Shown piece by piece: positions 24,242 through 34,723 of a DNA stretch of 64,000 nucleotides. The position numbers and the translations under genes were made by a program. Each line of letters starts with the position of its first letter. The stretch's first letter is position 1. Source of the DNA: Aotearoamyces nothofagi (taxonomy: Eukaryota > Ascomycota > Leotiomycetes > Leotiales > Tympanidaceae). Under the pieces are notes generated by a model that was not told the DNA's origin, made no database searches, and saw only the letters and a program-made list of their open reading frames with translations. The stretch spans positions 256,578 to 320,577 of the forward strand of contig JADDTR010000012.1 of assembly GCA_015345905.1 (NCBI GenBank). The letters run 5' to 3'.

Positions 24242-26815
24242 ATGGATGCTCAACAAGGGAGGCTCATCCAGCCGGATCCCAGCGCTGGCCGCTCCCTAGT
24301 CTTCATCTTGATGATGTTGTTGTACTTCTACGGTTCGAGCCCCAATGGCAACACCGCAGGTGGAGTACCTGGGATGCCGAGTCCGCGGGAAATCTTTAGG
24401 GATAAAATGGCGCGGCAGCGGCACTCCCTCGACGTCTTGAACGCTACGCATTGGGAAGACTTTAAGCCTAGGGATACCGATGAGACAGACTTGGGGATGG
24501 GGACCGGCAGGTGGTTAAATCTTACAGGCTTCAGAGAAGATGATGGATATGCGTGGGATAAATTTCGTGGTGTGAAGGATAGGTTTGCAGAATTCAAGGA
24601 GGAAGCGATAAAGGGTACAGGTTCACATAGTGATGATGCACTGGCGGTCTATGGAAACGTAACAGGGATCGTGCACGGGAAGTGGGTGAAACATCATGGC
24701 ACCTTTAATGGATCGAAAGGAGATTTTGGAGCTCCAAAAGAGAGGTTGAACCTTACGGCTATCGCACCGGACGTCAACTGGGCATTCGGAGAGTGGAGTC
24801 GGAATATAACTGGGCCCGGTGGAAAAGTAATGATGAATATTGAGGAGAGGGATGAAGATAGATCTGACGATCCTGGGTTAGAAGAGGATGAAACTGCTTT
24901 GGGATTTGTAAGAGAGGTCACCGCTACGCTTACAGTCCAAGACGAAAGCAGCATGGGAGATGGGTGGGAGATGAAACTGCACGGTGTACATTGGCCACGG
25001 CGAGGAACGCTTGTTATGACCACTACAAGTGACAAGTTCTCTGGAATATTTGGGCTTCCTCATTTAACAACGAGCAAGGAAGACTTTCAGAGCAGTCAGA
25101 AGGTGTTGAACAGAACGCTGGGTGCTGTACTGGACAAGAAGGAGAAAGCAATATGGGTCGATCTGAGTGATCCTTGGTCAGCAGACAGCACAATGCCGGT
25201 TCCTCATTGCGAGTATATTGTATACGTCCAGGTCTATCCATTCAAGCAGGAGGAAATTCGAACAACCCTCCAAAGCAATTCCAAGGAAGATATTTTATCA
25301 CAGGTTAAGGGCATCGAGTCGGAACTTAGATATCCAACTGGTGCTCCTATACCTCAAGCTCCACCTCTAAGCATGTCGCTGGTCGCCTTCTCTCCCGATT
25401 GCGGATTTGTTCTAGAGTCAAAGGGACCACCCTCATTTGTCCCAGCAGAGGGCCTGCACTTACAAGGATACAAGGAGGAAGTTTTTGTGCAGCGAGTCAA
25501 GCATTGGTCTCTCCTTTGGGCGGCCACTCTACTAGGGCAGGTCCTGCTTGTTCGATTGCAGATGAAAGAAGCTTCTACTCCATCAACTATTAGCCGAATC
25601 AGTCTCTACACGATTGGATTCATGGTAATAGCCGATGTTCTTCTATTCATTGGCTTATTGCTCCTTGCGATCTCGGCACCAGCAATATTTCCAGCTGCTA
25701 TCCTTGCTGCATTTGCTGTATCACTCGGAGTAGGAATGGGATTCCGATTTGTGGCGGAAATCAATAGCGTTCAAGAGCCCGAACGCCGAGAGCGGGAGCG
25801 TGTACAGGCTGCTCAGTCAATACAGCCAACGCCCCATCCCACTGCTCCAGCCGTAACAGCTGCTAGTGCTGGTAGTTTGCCGTTGCCCGCTACAGCTCCT
25901 CGACCGGCTCCGCCGACAGAGGTGCCTATCATTATCCCCTCAGATCAAGACATTGATGCTGAAATTGCAGAAGTGAACGCTGCTGCTGGTCCGGCTCCGC
26001 TTGCTACCCAACGACCTACTGCCGCTAGTAATCGCACCAATTCTGATCTTGCTGCTTCTTACGGACAAGCTATGATGGCACTGATGTGCTTCTTTTTTCT
26101 TACCGTTAACTCGATCTACTGGCCTCCTTTCCTTCGGACTGCCTACATTAACTCGATTGCATTCGTCTATCTTTCGTTCTGGGTTCCACAAATTTACCGC
26201 AATGTCATACGGAATTGTCGCAAAGCACTCCTGTGGAAATTCGTGCTTGGTCAGAGTATACTTAGGATCTCTCCTTTTGCATACTTCTACCTAAAAAGGG
26301 ACAATGTCCTCTTTGCCGAGACGGGTGAACTGAGTATGGCTGTGTTGGCTGGTTGGCTGTGGATCCAGATATGGGTACTTGCGGCGCAGGAGGTACTTGG
26401 CCCAAGATTCGGGCTGCCCAAAGGCTGGTTACCAGAAGCTTGGGACTATCATCCAATACTCAGAGAGGACGATGTTGAAGGTGGTGGGATGCCGATCGGA
26501 CTTGTACAGGCTCCTGGCTCACCATCACTGGAGAGAGTTAAGACAGGCGAGGATAGCAGGAAGAAGTCGGACAGTCATACAAGGACCGTTGACTGCGCGA
26601 TATGTATGAACGTGCTCGAGGTCCCAGTGGTACCGTCCCAAGCTGATGGAGGAGGCGTTTCGGCAGCTGGTGGAGGAGGTATGGCCGGCATGCTCGCTAG
26701 GAGGTTATATATGGTGACCCCTTGTCGCCATGTCTTTCATAGTGTCTGCCTAGAGGGCTGGATGAGATTCAGACTGCAGTGCCCAATATGTCGGGAGAAT
26801 CTGCCTGCGTTGTAA
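24242..26815 (+). CDS. dscA: Dsc E3 ubiquitin ligase complex subunit A (Tul1 homologue), RING finger
   Basis: This intronless gene encodes a predicted 857-residue membrane E3 ligase of the Golgi/endosome Dsc complex. In Aspergillus and fission yeast that complex activates SREBP and degrades misfolded membrane proteins. A signal anchor lies near the N-terminus (LVFILMMLLYFYGSS). A long lumenal domain with several N-glycosylation sequons follows (for example NAT, NLT, NVT, NIT). At least six hydrophobic helices occupy about residues 415-730, including FMVIADVLLFIGLLLLAI and MMALMCFFFLTVNSIYW. An Ala/Pro-rich linker lies between helices. The C-terminal RING-H2 has DCAICMNVLEVP, then TPCRHVFHSVCLEGW and QCPICRENLP, which supplies the eight metal ligands. 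A Gly-rich loop lengthens the RING between its first two cysteine pairs. Confidence 0.93.
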   Translation: MDAQQGRLIQPDPSAGRSLVFILMMLLYFYGSSPNGNTAGGVPGMPSPREIFRDKMARQRHSLDVLNATHWEDFKPRDTDETDLGMGTGRWLNLTGFREDDGYAWDKFRGVKDRFAEFKEEAIKGTGSHSDDALAVYGNVTGIVHGKWVKHHGTFNGSKGDFGAPKERLNLTAIAPDVNWAFGEWSRNITGPGGKVMMNIEERDEDRSDDPGLEEDETALGFVREVTATLTVQDESSMGDGWEMKLHGVHWPRRGTLVMTTTSDKFSGIFGLPHLTTSKEDFQSSQKVLNRTLGAVLDKKEKAIWVDLSDPWSADSTMPVPHCEYIVYVQVYPFKQEEIRTTLQSNSKEDILSQVKGIESELRYPTGAPIPQAPPLSMSLVAFSPDCGFVLESKGPPSFVPAEGLHLQGYKEEVFVQRVKHWSLLWAATLLGQVLLVRLQMKEASTPSTISRISLYTIGFMVIADVLLFIGLLLLAISAPAIFPAAILAAFAVSLGVGMGFRFVAEINSVQEPERRERERVQAAQSIQPTPHPTAPAVTAASAGSLPLPATAPRPAPPTEVPIIIPSDQDIDAEIAEVNAAAGPAPLATQRPTAASNRTNSDLAASYGQAMMALMCFFFLTVNSIYWPPFLRTAYINSIAFVYLSFWVPQIYRNVIRNCRKALLWKFVLGQSILRISPFAYFYLKRDNVLFAETGELSMAVLAGWLWIQIWVLAAQEVLGPRFGLPKGWLPEAWDYHPILREDDVEGGGMPIGLVQAPGSPSLERVKTGEDSRKKSDSHTRTVDCAICMNVLEVPVVPSQADGGGVSAAGGGGMAGMLARRLYMVTPCRHVFHSVCLEGWMRFRLQCPICRENLPAL

Positions 26816-27366
26816 AAATCGAATGCTGTACTGTACTGTATTTGTATTATCTAGCGCATTCTTTCTGGGATTGGATATGGTATTATATATAGTTGTTTAA
26901 CTTGGTGTGAATCAATCGCCAATACATCCCTTTCTCGTATTCTACGTATGCTGCGTCGGACCGAGAGCAGACACCCCCAACCTCCATTTCACACCGAGGA
27001 TCTAAAGTAAGCATTACTGTATCGGCACCTCCTACCAGGTAGTTTCCTAGGCAGGTGTCACGTGCCGGTTAGGCTTATAGCTACGTATTATTACAGGAGC
27101 GACCACGCAGCCAGGCATTCAGGGTCTCTTAAGCATTTCGCAGACGCCACGGAGACAAAGCTTAGCGGGTCATGCATCGTGAGATCGCATAAGCATGCCG
27201 AAGGGCCGATACAGCTCCTGTTTTAGACGGCCATTCTAGACAGTAGTACAAATTAGCAGCCAGGCCGCGGCCCGTGTGCAGGGTCGAGCAGCTTGCGGAG
27301 AGGCAGTTGGGCTGTGGCGATATAGTTCGTGTCTCAAGGGCGAGTGCAGCTCCTAGAGCAGGTCTT

Positions 27367-27396
27367 CTTGCTTGCTTGCCTGCCTGCTTGCCTGCC
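27367..27396. repeat. Tetranucleotide repeat (CTTG/CCTG)n
   Basis: Interrupted run of CTTG, CTTGC and CCTGC words about 30 bp long, in the non-coding tract. Confidence 0.8.
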
Positions 27397-27566
27397 ACGC
27401 CTAGGAATTCGGCATGCCTCTCTCCCAGCTTTCAGGGGTTCGCCTCGGCTCCAGTAGGCCCAAGCCAAGCAAGGGTCGGAGGCCCGGGTCGAGTCCATCA
27501 GATGGATCTAGCGGTCGGGGCTCGCGCGCGCGTCGCGGCAAACAACGTCTGGGCAGGACGAGGCAC

Positions 27567-27596
27567 GGTGTTGGTGTTGGTGTTGGTGTTGGTGTT
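27567..27596. repeat. Hexanucleotide microsatellite (GGTGTT)5
   Basis: Five perfect GGTGTT units, in the non-coding tract. Confidence 0.9.
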
Positions 27597-28043
27597 GTAT
27601 AACTTAAGCACTCGTTCGGGAGTCGACGCACGAGACGGGCCGAGCCCGCTGCAGTTTGGCAGCAGGCGGGCCAGGACGGCGGCGGGTGTGTTGGGGTCCC
27701 AGCGCCTAATATCCAGCCAGTGGAGGCCCTGCTGGCAGAGAGTTTGGCGGTTGACGCCATCCCGCTCGCTCTGCTGCACCTGTTCTGCGCTGCAGCGGGA
27801 AGCTAGGGGCGAGCGACGGAGTGCTGTCAGTCCAGCGCACAGCGCACACCTCTAACCACCACCACTACAGTAAGTAAGTGAGTAAGTAAGAAAGTATATG
27901 GCGCAGACAAGGCTCGCGCACTGCCGTGCCGGTGCGCCCCATGTGAAACGCACAGCTCCAGCTGCTACGTTACTGTACAGCGAGTACCGTAGTTCCAGAG
28001 TCCCGGCTTGCTTGGCGTGGCCTGCTCGAGTATCTACTAGATG

Positions 28044-28079
28044 CTCTATACTGTACTCTATACTGTACTCTAGACTGTA
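28044..28079. repeat. 12-bp tandem repeat, CTCTATACTGTA x3
   Basis: Three units; the third differs by one base (CTCTAGACTGTA). The ACTGTAC word recurs elsewhere in the gene-poor tracts. Confidence 0.9.
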
Positions 28080-28223
28080 CTGCACATCTGCGGCGCGCGT
28101 GACAGGTGGTGAGCGAGGTGCTCCTGGAAAGGGGTTGTGCTCATGCCGCACTGGTCTGTTCGAGTCTGTCTCGGCTGCGGTCGTCTCTGTACGATACGAC
28201 AGATACGACACGATAGGGTTCGT

Positions 28224-28258
28224 GCAATGGGCAATGGGCAATGGGCAATGGGCAATGG
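28224..28258. repeat. 7-bp tandem repeat (GCAATGG)5
   Basis: Five perfect GCAATGG units followed by a broken one. Confidence 0.92.
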
Positions 28259-28437
28259 GCAAACCGGGCATTCATTATTCAGCATCTGGACATGCAATCA
28301 ATCAGTCGCCTCATGAACTGACGGGCAATCGCTGTGCCACTGCTCTGTAGTCCCATCACCGATCCGCCGCCACCCACTGAATGGCCGATCCAGCATCACC
28401 ATCCAATTACTCCATTGCTCAATTGTCCAGGTGTTCG

Positions 28438-28464
28438 ATCATCATCATCATCATCATCATCATC
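28438..28464. repeat. Trinucleotide microsatellite (ATC)n
   Basis: About eight to nine ATC units. Confidence 0.9.
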
Positions 28465-29341
28465 CCATGCGCATTGATTGCGGCCCAGCAGATCGTCGAG
28501 TGCTCCACTGTGTTTTCCGACCTCTCCAAAACCGCTCAAGCGAGTCGAGGTGCGCTTCTCTCAATCTGCACTCCGTTCTGGGCATCTTCGCCGCTGCAGT
28601 AGTGGCGCTGCCAACTCCCTTCACCAATTTCCTCCCTCTCGTCGTCCTTCACCGCGACAACGGACGGCTTCTTCATCACCATCTTCTCTGCGTGTTTCGG
28701 TCCATTATCGGACTACGCATAGTGCACATTCTTGTGACCGCGCGCCTGCGACTCGTAATTTCGCTGTAATCAAAGCACGGCCGTTTCCGCTGCAGGCCCG
28801 CTTCCATCGAGCAGCACTCCTTAGAAGCTGGACTACTTCGACAGCAGCACCACGAACATCTGGAATATACTCGAGGCTTCCTCATCCCGGTCCTTGAGTC
28901 CGCATAGCCCATCTCGAAGGCTTCCTTGCCAGGTCTGTTCGATTCGTTTCAGGAGTTCGGACGCGGGTTCGCCAGCCACTCCTCGCGCGAAGTCCAACCA
29001 GCGTAGCTCTCCTTCGTTCCCATCGATTTGAATCCATCGATTCATCGAGTCGCTCTTGCGAGCCATCTACTTTCAAGCTCCACGACCGAGTCGTCGAGAT
29101 CGTTTCCCTATAAATGTTATAGCCTAGTCGTCTCGACCCTACGATCCGGATCATTTCCCCGTTATATCTTTCAGCAATCACAAACATCGAAGCACCCGCG
29201 GATACCCTTCACTGTATCTCGAGTTCCGGCAAGCAGACGCAGCTTGCTATTCACAGGCAATCAGGATTAGGAGACTGCTCGCCTGGCTGATTGAAAAGTT
29301 TTTTCTTGATCACGCGAGCATAGTTGTGCCAAACCTACAAC

Positions 29342-31240
29342 ATGAGAGAAGTCAACTTCAGTATCCCCAATGTCAATAAGGCATCCGTGGGCATCACGAC
29401 CGCTCTGTACGATCGACGAGCACTCGATTGCACATCTACACTCCCACTAATCAACTCGCTCAATCATCTCGCATACCTCACGACTTCCTCTGCACGCATC
29501 AGAGATATTCTAACTGTCGATGGTGGTGTTGAGAGACTGGTCTGCCTCCTCAAGGCCGGTCGTAGTAAGGACATGATGGACATGTGGAAATGGAACTTGG
29601 CTTTCCAATGTGTTGTTAACATCGGTGTCCGTGGCTCGGAGCCAGTTAGAACAAGGGTGGTAGAAGCAGATATGGTGCCGGTCATCGCGACAATCCTTGA
29701 CAACTATATCAAGGTTATCGATAAATGTCGCGAGAAAGCTGAGGAGGCCAAGGTCAAGGCTCAATTAGAGCAGGGACAGGCCAATAGTGGCAGATATGGT
29801 AGCAGAGGTGCTCACAAGGGCCCATCTTTTACTAACCGTTCCGCTCGAGTTGATGCCGAACATCGCACATTCAGACGACAAGCAGCACCACCATCGATCG
29901 AAATACCTGCCACGTCCTTGCTAGACGCTCCTGGCTCCGCCGATGTGGCTGCCGCTGAGGCCACCCCCACTGCATTGCAGTTTGCTGTTACATCACCCCC
30001 TGAGCGGACGACTTTCTCGGTTCATCGCCATCACCACCACCACAGGGCCCAAGAAACACGACCTAACTTCTTGGCCCCATCTCGACACCCAATACAACCT
30101 CTAGCCACCGCAGTCCCTTCTATGGATACTGCTGATGGATTCAACCTCAGACCTGTAAGGGATATTGACAGGCTTCCCTCTATGGTACCAGGCTTCCAGG
30201 GTGGCCTGACATCCCAACCCGAATCTCCAACAACTCCTCTTCCTCCAACTCAACTCCACTCCCCTACTGTGAGACCAGCATCTATGGTTAATCCAGCAGG
30301 CCGCACCAGGCGGAGACCTTCTATTCGACATCTGACATCCACGGTCGGTGAATCAGAAGATCCGAATGGTGATAGCATGGTCTCTGATGAATCAGGAGAT
30401 CCTGATATTACAGAAGGAAACGGGCCCGATATTCAGTCGACTGTTGGAATTCAGGACATCAACATGGATGAAGGGGACAGCATGCTCACAGCTGTCGAAA
30501 CACCACTAGGCCTTACCACTCCCACTGTTTCTGAAGCACAAGATGCAGGGACATTTAATATTACACACCGCTCTGTTCTTGACGGCAGTACGATCAATGA
30601 TGCCACAACCCCGACAGGCCCAGCTATGGGCCTGTCGCCTGCTCAAACAACAGCAATGACTAACAATTCTCCGGCCATTATGAATGCCACCATTCCCCGC
30701 TACCTTCTCGACCGTCCTAGCCCAGCAAATGCCCAAGTACTAGCGGCGATGCCTCGTGATGAGGACGTCTTAATGTCCCTTCAGCTCTTGGCATATGTAT
30801 CAAAGTATTGCAATCTGCGGTCCTATTTTCAGAAATCTCACCTAGTGCCGAAGCTCAAGATTGGTAATGAGTTGCATCTATTAGATCAGGAAGATTCTTC
30901 TAGAGCTCAGTCGCCACTTCAAGAGGAGTTTGAGGAGGAGTACCTCCTCCCAGATGACTTCAATATCTTCCCTCTGGTCGAAAAATTCACTGTCCGTCAT
31001 CACAGCCAGGATATGCAGTACTGGGCTGGCGTGGTTATGCGTAATCTATGCCGAAAAGATGACACGAAAGGTGGCATCAGGCAGTGCGCTTACTATCAAT
31101 GTGGTAAGTGGGAGGAGTTTACTCGACAATTTGCGAAGTGTCGGAGATGTCGGCGCACGAAGTACTGCAGTAAGGAGTGTCAGAAGAGCGCATGGGTGTA
31201 TCATCGCCACTGGTGTGTAGCAGCAAACAACACTAGTTGA
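29342..31240 (+). CDS. samB: MYND zinc-finger protein, SamB/Mub1 family
   Basis: This intronless gene encodes a predicted 632-residue protein. In Aspergillus, SamB affects polarity and conidiophore development; yeast Mub1 partners the E3 ligase Ubr2 in degrading Rpn4. The N-terminal 150 residues are conserved in the family (MREVNFSIPNVNKASVGITT) and look like armadillo-type helices. The centre is long, Pro/Ser/Thr-rich and probably disordered, with a short His run (HRHHHHH). A second folded stretch is MSLQLLAYVSKYCNLRSYFQ. The C-terminal MYND finger has CAYYQCGKW, then CRRCRRTKYCSKECQKSAW and HRHWC, giving the usual eight Cys/His ligands. The ATG at 29342 was chosen because the conserved family start begins exactly there. 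Upstream non-ATG codons were ignored. Confidence 0.9.
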   Translation: MREVNFSIPNVNKASVGITTALYDRRALDCTSTLPLINSLNHLAYLTTSSARIRDILTVDGGVERLVCLLKAGRSKDMMDMWKWNLAFQCVVNIGVRGSEPVRTRVVEADMVPVIATILDNYIKVIDKCREKAEEAKVKAQLEQGQANSGRYGSRGAHKGPSFTNRSARVDAEHRTFRRQAAPPSIEIPATSLLDAPGSADVAAAEATPTALQFAVTSPPERTTFSVHRHHHHHRAQETRPNFLAPSRHPIQPLATAVPSMDTADGFNLRPVRDIDRLPSMVPGFQGGLTSQPESPTTPLPPTQLHSPTVRPASMVNPAGRTRRRPSIRHLTSTVGESEDPNGDSMVSDESGDPDITEGNGPDIQSTVGIQDINMDEGDSMLTAVETPLGLTTPTVSEAQDAGTFNITHRSVLDGSTINDATTPTGPAMGLSPAQTTAMTNNSPAIMNATIPRYLLDRPSPANAQVLAAMPRDEDVLMSLQLLAYVSKYCNLRSYFQKSHLVPKLKIGNELHLLDQEDSSRAQSPLQEEFEEEYLLPDDFNIFPLVEKFTVRHHSQDMQYWAGVVMRNLCRKDDTKGGIRQCAYYQCGKWEEFTRQFAKCRRCRRTKYCSKECQKSAWVYHRHWCVAANNTS

Positions 31241-32806
31241 TACTTCGAAGGGAAACGAAACCACACAGCACGAAGATATAAGTCACGCGCCGGAGTTATC
31301 GCATCATAATGTCCATAAGCGACTCATTTACGTTCATTGCATGGCGTCTGCTTTATAATACCTCTCAAGTCGAGTTGAGTATTAACATTGGACATACAAA
31401 ACATCGCAAACGAAATACTGGTGATTTATATAAAGAATCGCCAATACGAATCTCCTTTGTTCGGCGCACACCTACACACCCACACAGATCACGTTCTACC
31501 TATGGCAGGTTTAAGGACCTTTCTTCACCCTACATATATCGGATTAAATCGCCGAAAGCTTTATGTTCATGGTTCCTCACTTTATTAGGTTTTTAACAAG
31601 CTAGGCCGAATAGACAGGCAGGTTCATCCATATTTTATTATTTAGCATCACAGCATGGATGGATTGCAGCTTGGCTTATTTTGTTGCTGTTCGAAAGGGA
31701 GCACTTTTGATATTTTGGCTTGAGAGGATGGATGAGATGGAGGGTATGGTGACAAGAGCCGCGGTCAAATAGGTAGACAGAAAGGGTCTGGGTGGGCTGG
31801 TGTATGTATGCTTATTAATAACATACGGACGTATCAATACTTCTGCCCAAGTGATAAATCGTGTGCTTGATGCTGTTATGCGTAGCATGCTGGATCGGGA
31901 ATCAGTAATACTCAAGACCTAATAATAAACAATACTGGATACGATAATTGCCCATTTATTTCCTACTTGCTAATTTATTAGAAACCGCTCTCAAATTCGG
32001 TTTCATCATCAGCATTATATTCATATGATCCTATCCACTACAGCAATCCATTTAGAATGGATAGTTTTAATAGAATATAGACTCTTTAGTTATAGATTAT
32101 TTATTAACTTTTAATATATTTCTGACTGTCCTTATAATCAATTGAGAGTACGTAAGATTATGGTTATATTTAAGGTAGTAAGGACCAACACGTGATCTTT
32201 ACGAATGCGGTGAGCCCAATCCAGCCACTAGCTCCCAGAAAAGTTGATTCACTAGCATCGAAAAGTCGCTAGGCTATAATTGTCTTTAACTCCGTTTATA
32301 TGCACTAGTGGGTCGTGAGTTATTAGCAACAGAATTTGTGCCTGTTCGAGATATATATCTTGCTATGTTATAGTATGAGATAATAATGCCTTTCTGATAT
32401 AACATAGTAAAATAAGGGAATGACATTTCGAAAATTATATAATACAATTTCTTAGCAAGAGAATTTAAGTCTAAGCTCTCTCTTTAGATACTAAGTAAAG
32501 TTCTCTCTCTCTTTCTCTTCTTCTTTTCATCATCACTACCACTACTACCTTGAGCGCCCCTCTCCTCTTCTTATTTTTATCATTCTTACTATTACGAGCT
32601 ACTTCCTTAACATATAAACGGGATTCAATTATGAGAATTCAAGCCTTATAATTCAAGCCTCAGGCTTGCATCATTCTCTCGCTCGCTAAGGATTTGCACT
32701 AACCCGCTAGGGACGGCGACGCATAAACGGGGAACTTTTTTTATGTCGTCCGTGCAGAATATCAGTAATTCTGTCAAGAAATTTTTAACACGATTAAATA
32801 TTCAAG
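31241..32806. other. AT-rich non-coding gap
   Basis: About 1.6 kb without a gene. From about 31920 to 32640 it is strongly AT-rich. It contains a perfect 10-bp inverted repeat, CTATGTTATA near 32364 and TATAACATAG near 32398. A pyrimidine-rich run (CT and TTC repeats) lies at 32500-32530. The last 200 bp should hold the EBP2 promoter. AT enrichment like this can result from repeat-induced point mutation, but I recognise no element in it. Confidence 0.5.
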
Positions 32807-34056
32807 ATGGTCACTAAAAGCAAGCTGAAGATGGCTTTGGTCGCCGAGAAGCAGGTCGACTTCAAGAAGCAACATCAGAAGAAGATGGCTAAGAAGTCGA
32901 GGAAAGAGCAGAAGAATAAGCCTACAGAAGAGTGGCTGGATGTGGAAGAGGAGGACGATACCGAGATGGGAGGGGTGAGTGCAGAGAAGGAAGAAAGTGG
33001 GGATGATGCCCCAACTCAGGTATGCCCTTCCTCTCTGAGGAACTACGGAGTCGGGACTAATTTCATGTAGATTGATTTTTCAGCGATAAATGATAGCGAT
33101 ACCGACAGCTCAAGCGGCGTCGAAGACTACAGTCGCATGGAAGAGGATGCCAGTGAGGATGACGATGACGAGGATATACCAATGTCAGACCTCGAGGACC
33201 TCGATGACGAAGAGAAAGAAGATATGATTCCTCACCAGCGCCTAACAATCAACAACACCACCGCTCTCACTACGGCTCTAAAACGTATTGCACTTCCACT
33301 CAAAACCCTCACATTCTGCGATCATCAATCAATTACTACCTCAGAGCCTGTTATTATTACCGATGTCTCTGACGATCTCAATCGCGAGCTCGCATTCTAT
33401 GCGCAGTCATTATCCGCCGTTAAAGAGGGACGGATGTTATTAAAGGCCGAGGGCGCTCCATTCTCAAGACCAACAGATTACTTTGCAGAGATGGTCAAGG
33501 CGGATGAACATATGGCGAAGATCAAGGCCAAGCTGATAGATGCTGCGGCTGGAAAGAAAGCTTCGGCTGAGGCGAGGAAGCAGAGAGATTTGAAGAAGTT
33601 TGGCAAGCAGGTCCAAGTTGCCAAGTTGCAGGAGAGACAGAAGGAGAAGACACAGACCATGGAGAAAATCAAGACCTTGAAGAGAAGTAAGCATTCACTC
33701 CCATGCCATATCATTACTTGTTAAAACCAGAACAATGCTAACATAACCAAACAGAACGCCAAGGTGCCGACGCTCCCACAGAAGCGACGGAAGCTGATAT
33801 CTTTGATGTTGCACTCGAAGATGCTTCTAAGCCTGATTCTCGCCGTGACCGCCGCGAGAAAGGAGGTCCAAACAAGCGCAACAAGAAGGACGAAAAGTAT
33901 GGGTTTGGAGGCAAGAAGCGCTTCGCTAAGAGTGGAGATGCTATGAGCACCGGCGATCTTAAGGGATTTTCGTCAAAGAAGATGAAGGGAAGAAGCCCTG
34001 GTGGCGCGGCGAAGTCGAGACCTGGGAAAGCTAGGAGAGCGGGCGCAAAGAGATGA
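32807..34056 (+). CDS. EBP2: rRNA-processing protein EBP2
   Basis: This gene encodes a predicted 376-residue nucleolar protein needed for 27S pre-rRNA processing and 60S subunit assembly. Exons are 32807-33019, 33071-33686 and 33755-34056, with introns of 51 and 68 bp. The N-terminus is very Lys-rich (KKMAKKSRKEQKNKP). An acidic stretch (EEDASEDDDDEDIPMSDLED) follows. The conserved Ebp2 core then includes NRELAFYAQSLSAVKEGR, a block starting GAPFSRPTDYFAEMVK, and DEHMAKIKAKL. The C-terminal third is basic with KYGFGGKKRFAKSGD, a signature of the family, and a tail ending in KARRAGAKRR. The last exon joins with a split Lys codon. The tight fit of the core and the basic tail makes the identity clear. 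Confidence 0.94.
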
Positions 34057-34723
34057 TCTTATAGTTCCAGAAGCTGGGCACCAGTGTAAATTGCATTGTT
34101 TGGCGTTGGGCATCAGTGTGAATTGCATTGTTTGGCGTTGGGCGGGTAGGATGATATCTGCTTGCTACTGTAATAGTCAATGGCTTGACTACGAGAGGCA
34201 TGTATATAGATACTGCAACAAGAGTCACATATCACCACAGCTTTCTCCCCCCTATTACTGGTGATAAAAATGGAAATCTCAGGTACGGACGATTTCCTCA
34301 GTCTGCCATTGCCATATTTCCCCTGATAGACCCGTGAATAAGCCCGTGACAGGAAGTTTTGACGGCCATGGTGCTGCAATGTGAGTCTAAACAAGATCTA
34401 TCACACGGTCTCGTCGCCGTCGTGCTGCCTGTAAATGGGATACTGCTATATTGGCCTTCTGCTTCTATTATTGACACATCTCTGCTACTGCCTTACGCCT
34501 GTTCTGATACAGACCCCCCCTCCATGACCGCCCAGCAGCTCTTCTACTCTGGCCTTTCACCAGGCAAGGACTTCCCACTTCTCCCCTCGCATCGATCAAC
34601 CCAGCTCGGCGCCCAGAGTCCATTCTTGGGGGGAGGGGGGGAGGATCGCCGTGCCGACCTGTCTCGTGCGGGAGCAGACTGAGAAGCGCAAGCCAGTACT
34701 TCAGATAGCCGCCCCTGTCTCCT
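34057..34723. other. Intergenic region downstream of EBP2
   Basis: No gene is supported. The first 90 bp, just after the EBP2 stop, hold a 32-bp tandem duplication. The remainder is presumed promoter of the 2EXR gene, with a G-run near 34628-34641. Confidence 0.5.
34079..34142. repeat. 32-bp tandem duplication in the EBP2 3' region
   Basis: Two 32-bp copies, 34079-34110 and 34111-34142, differ at two positions (CACCAGTGTAA versus CATCAGTGTGA). The shared part contains ATTGCATTGTTTGGCGTTGG. It lies 23 bp after the EBP2 stop codon, so it is probably in the 3' UTR. Confidence 0.92.

Larger units (their letters stand above)
26816..29341. other. Gene-poor, repeat-rich leader of the SamB/Mub1 gene
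   Basis: About 2.5 kb without a supported gene. It holds many simple repeats, TACTGTAC-type words near 26825 and 28044, and pyrimidine-rich sequence from 28380 to 28880 that may be a long 5' UTR. ORFs here are short and overlap in opposite frames, as expected of repeat-rich DNA. Confidence 0.5.

Noticed and set aside
27274-27855. 193-codon ORF in the SamB leader
   Set aside because: It passes through microsatellites and is opposed by minus-strand ORFs of similar quality; no motif is present.
28224-28464. CRISPR-like array from the short repeats
   Set aside because: The units are 3-7 bp with no spacers, and this is a eukaryotic nuclear sequence.
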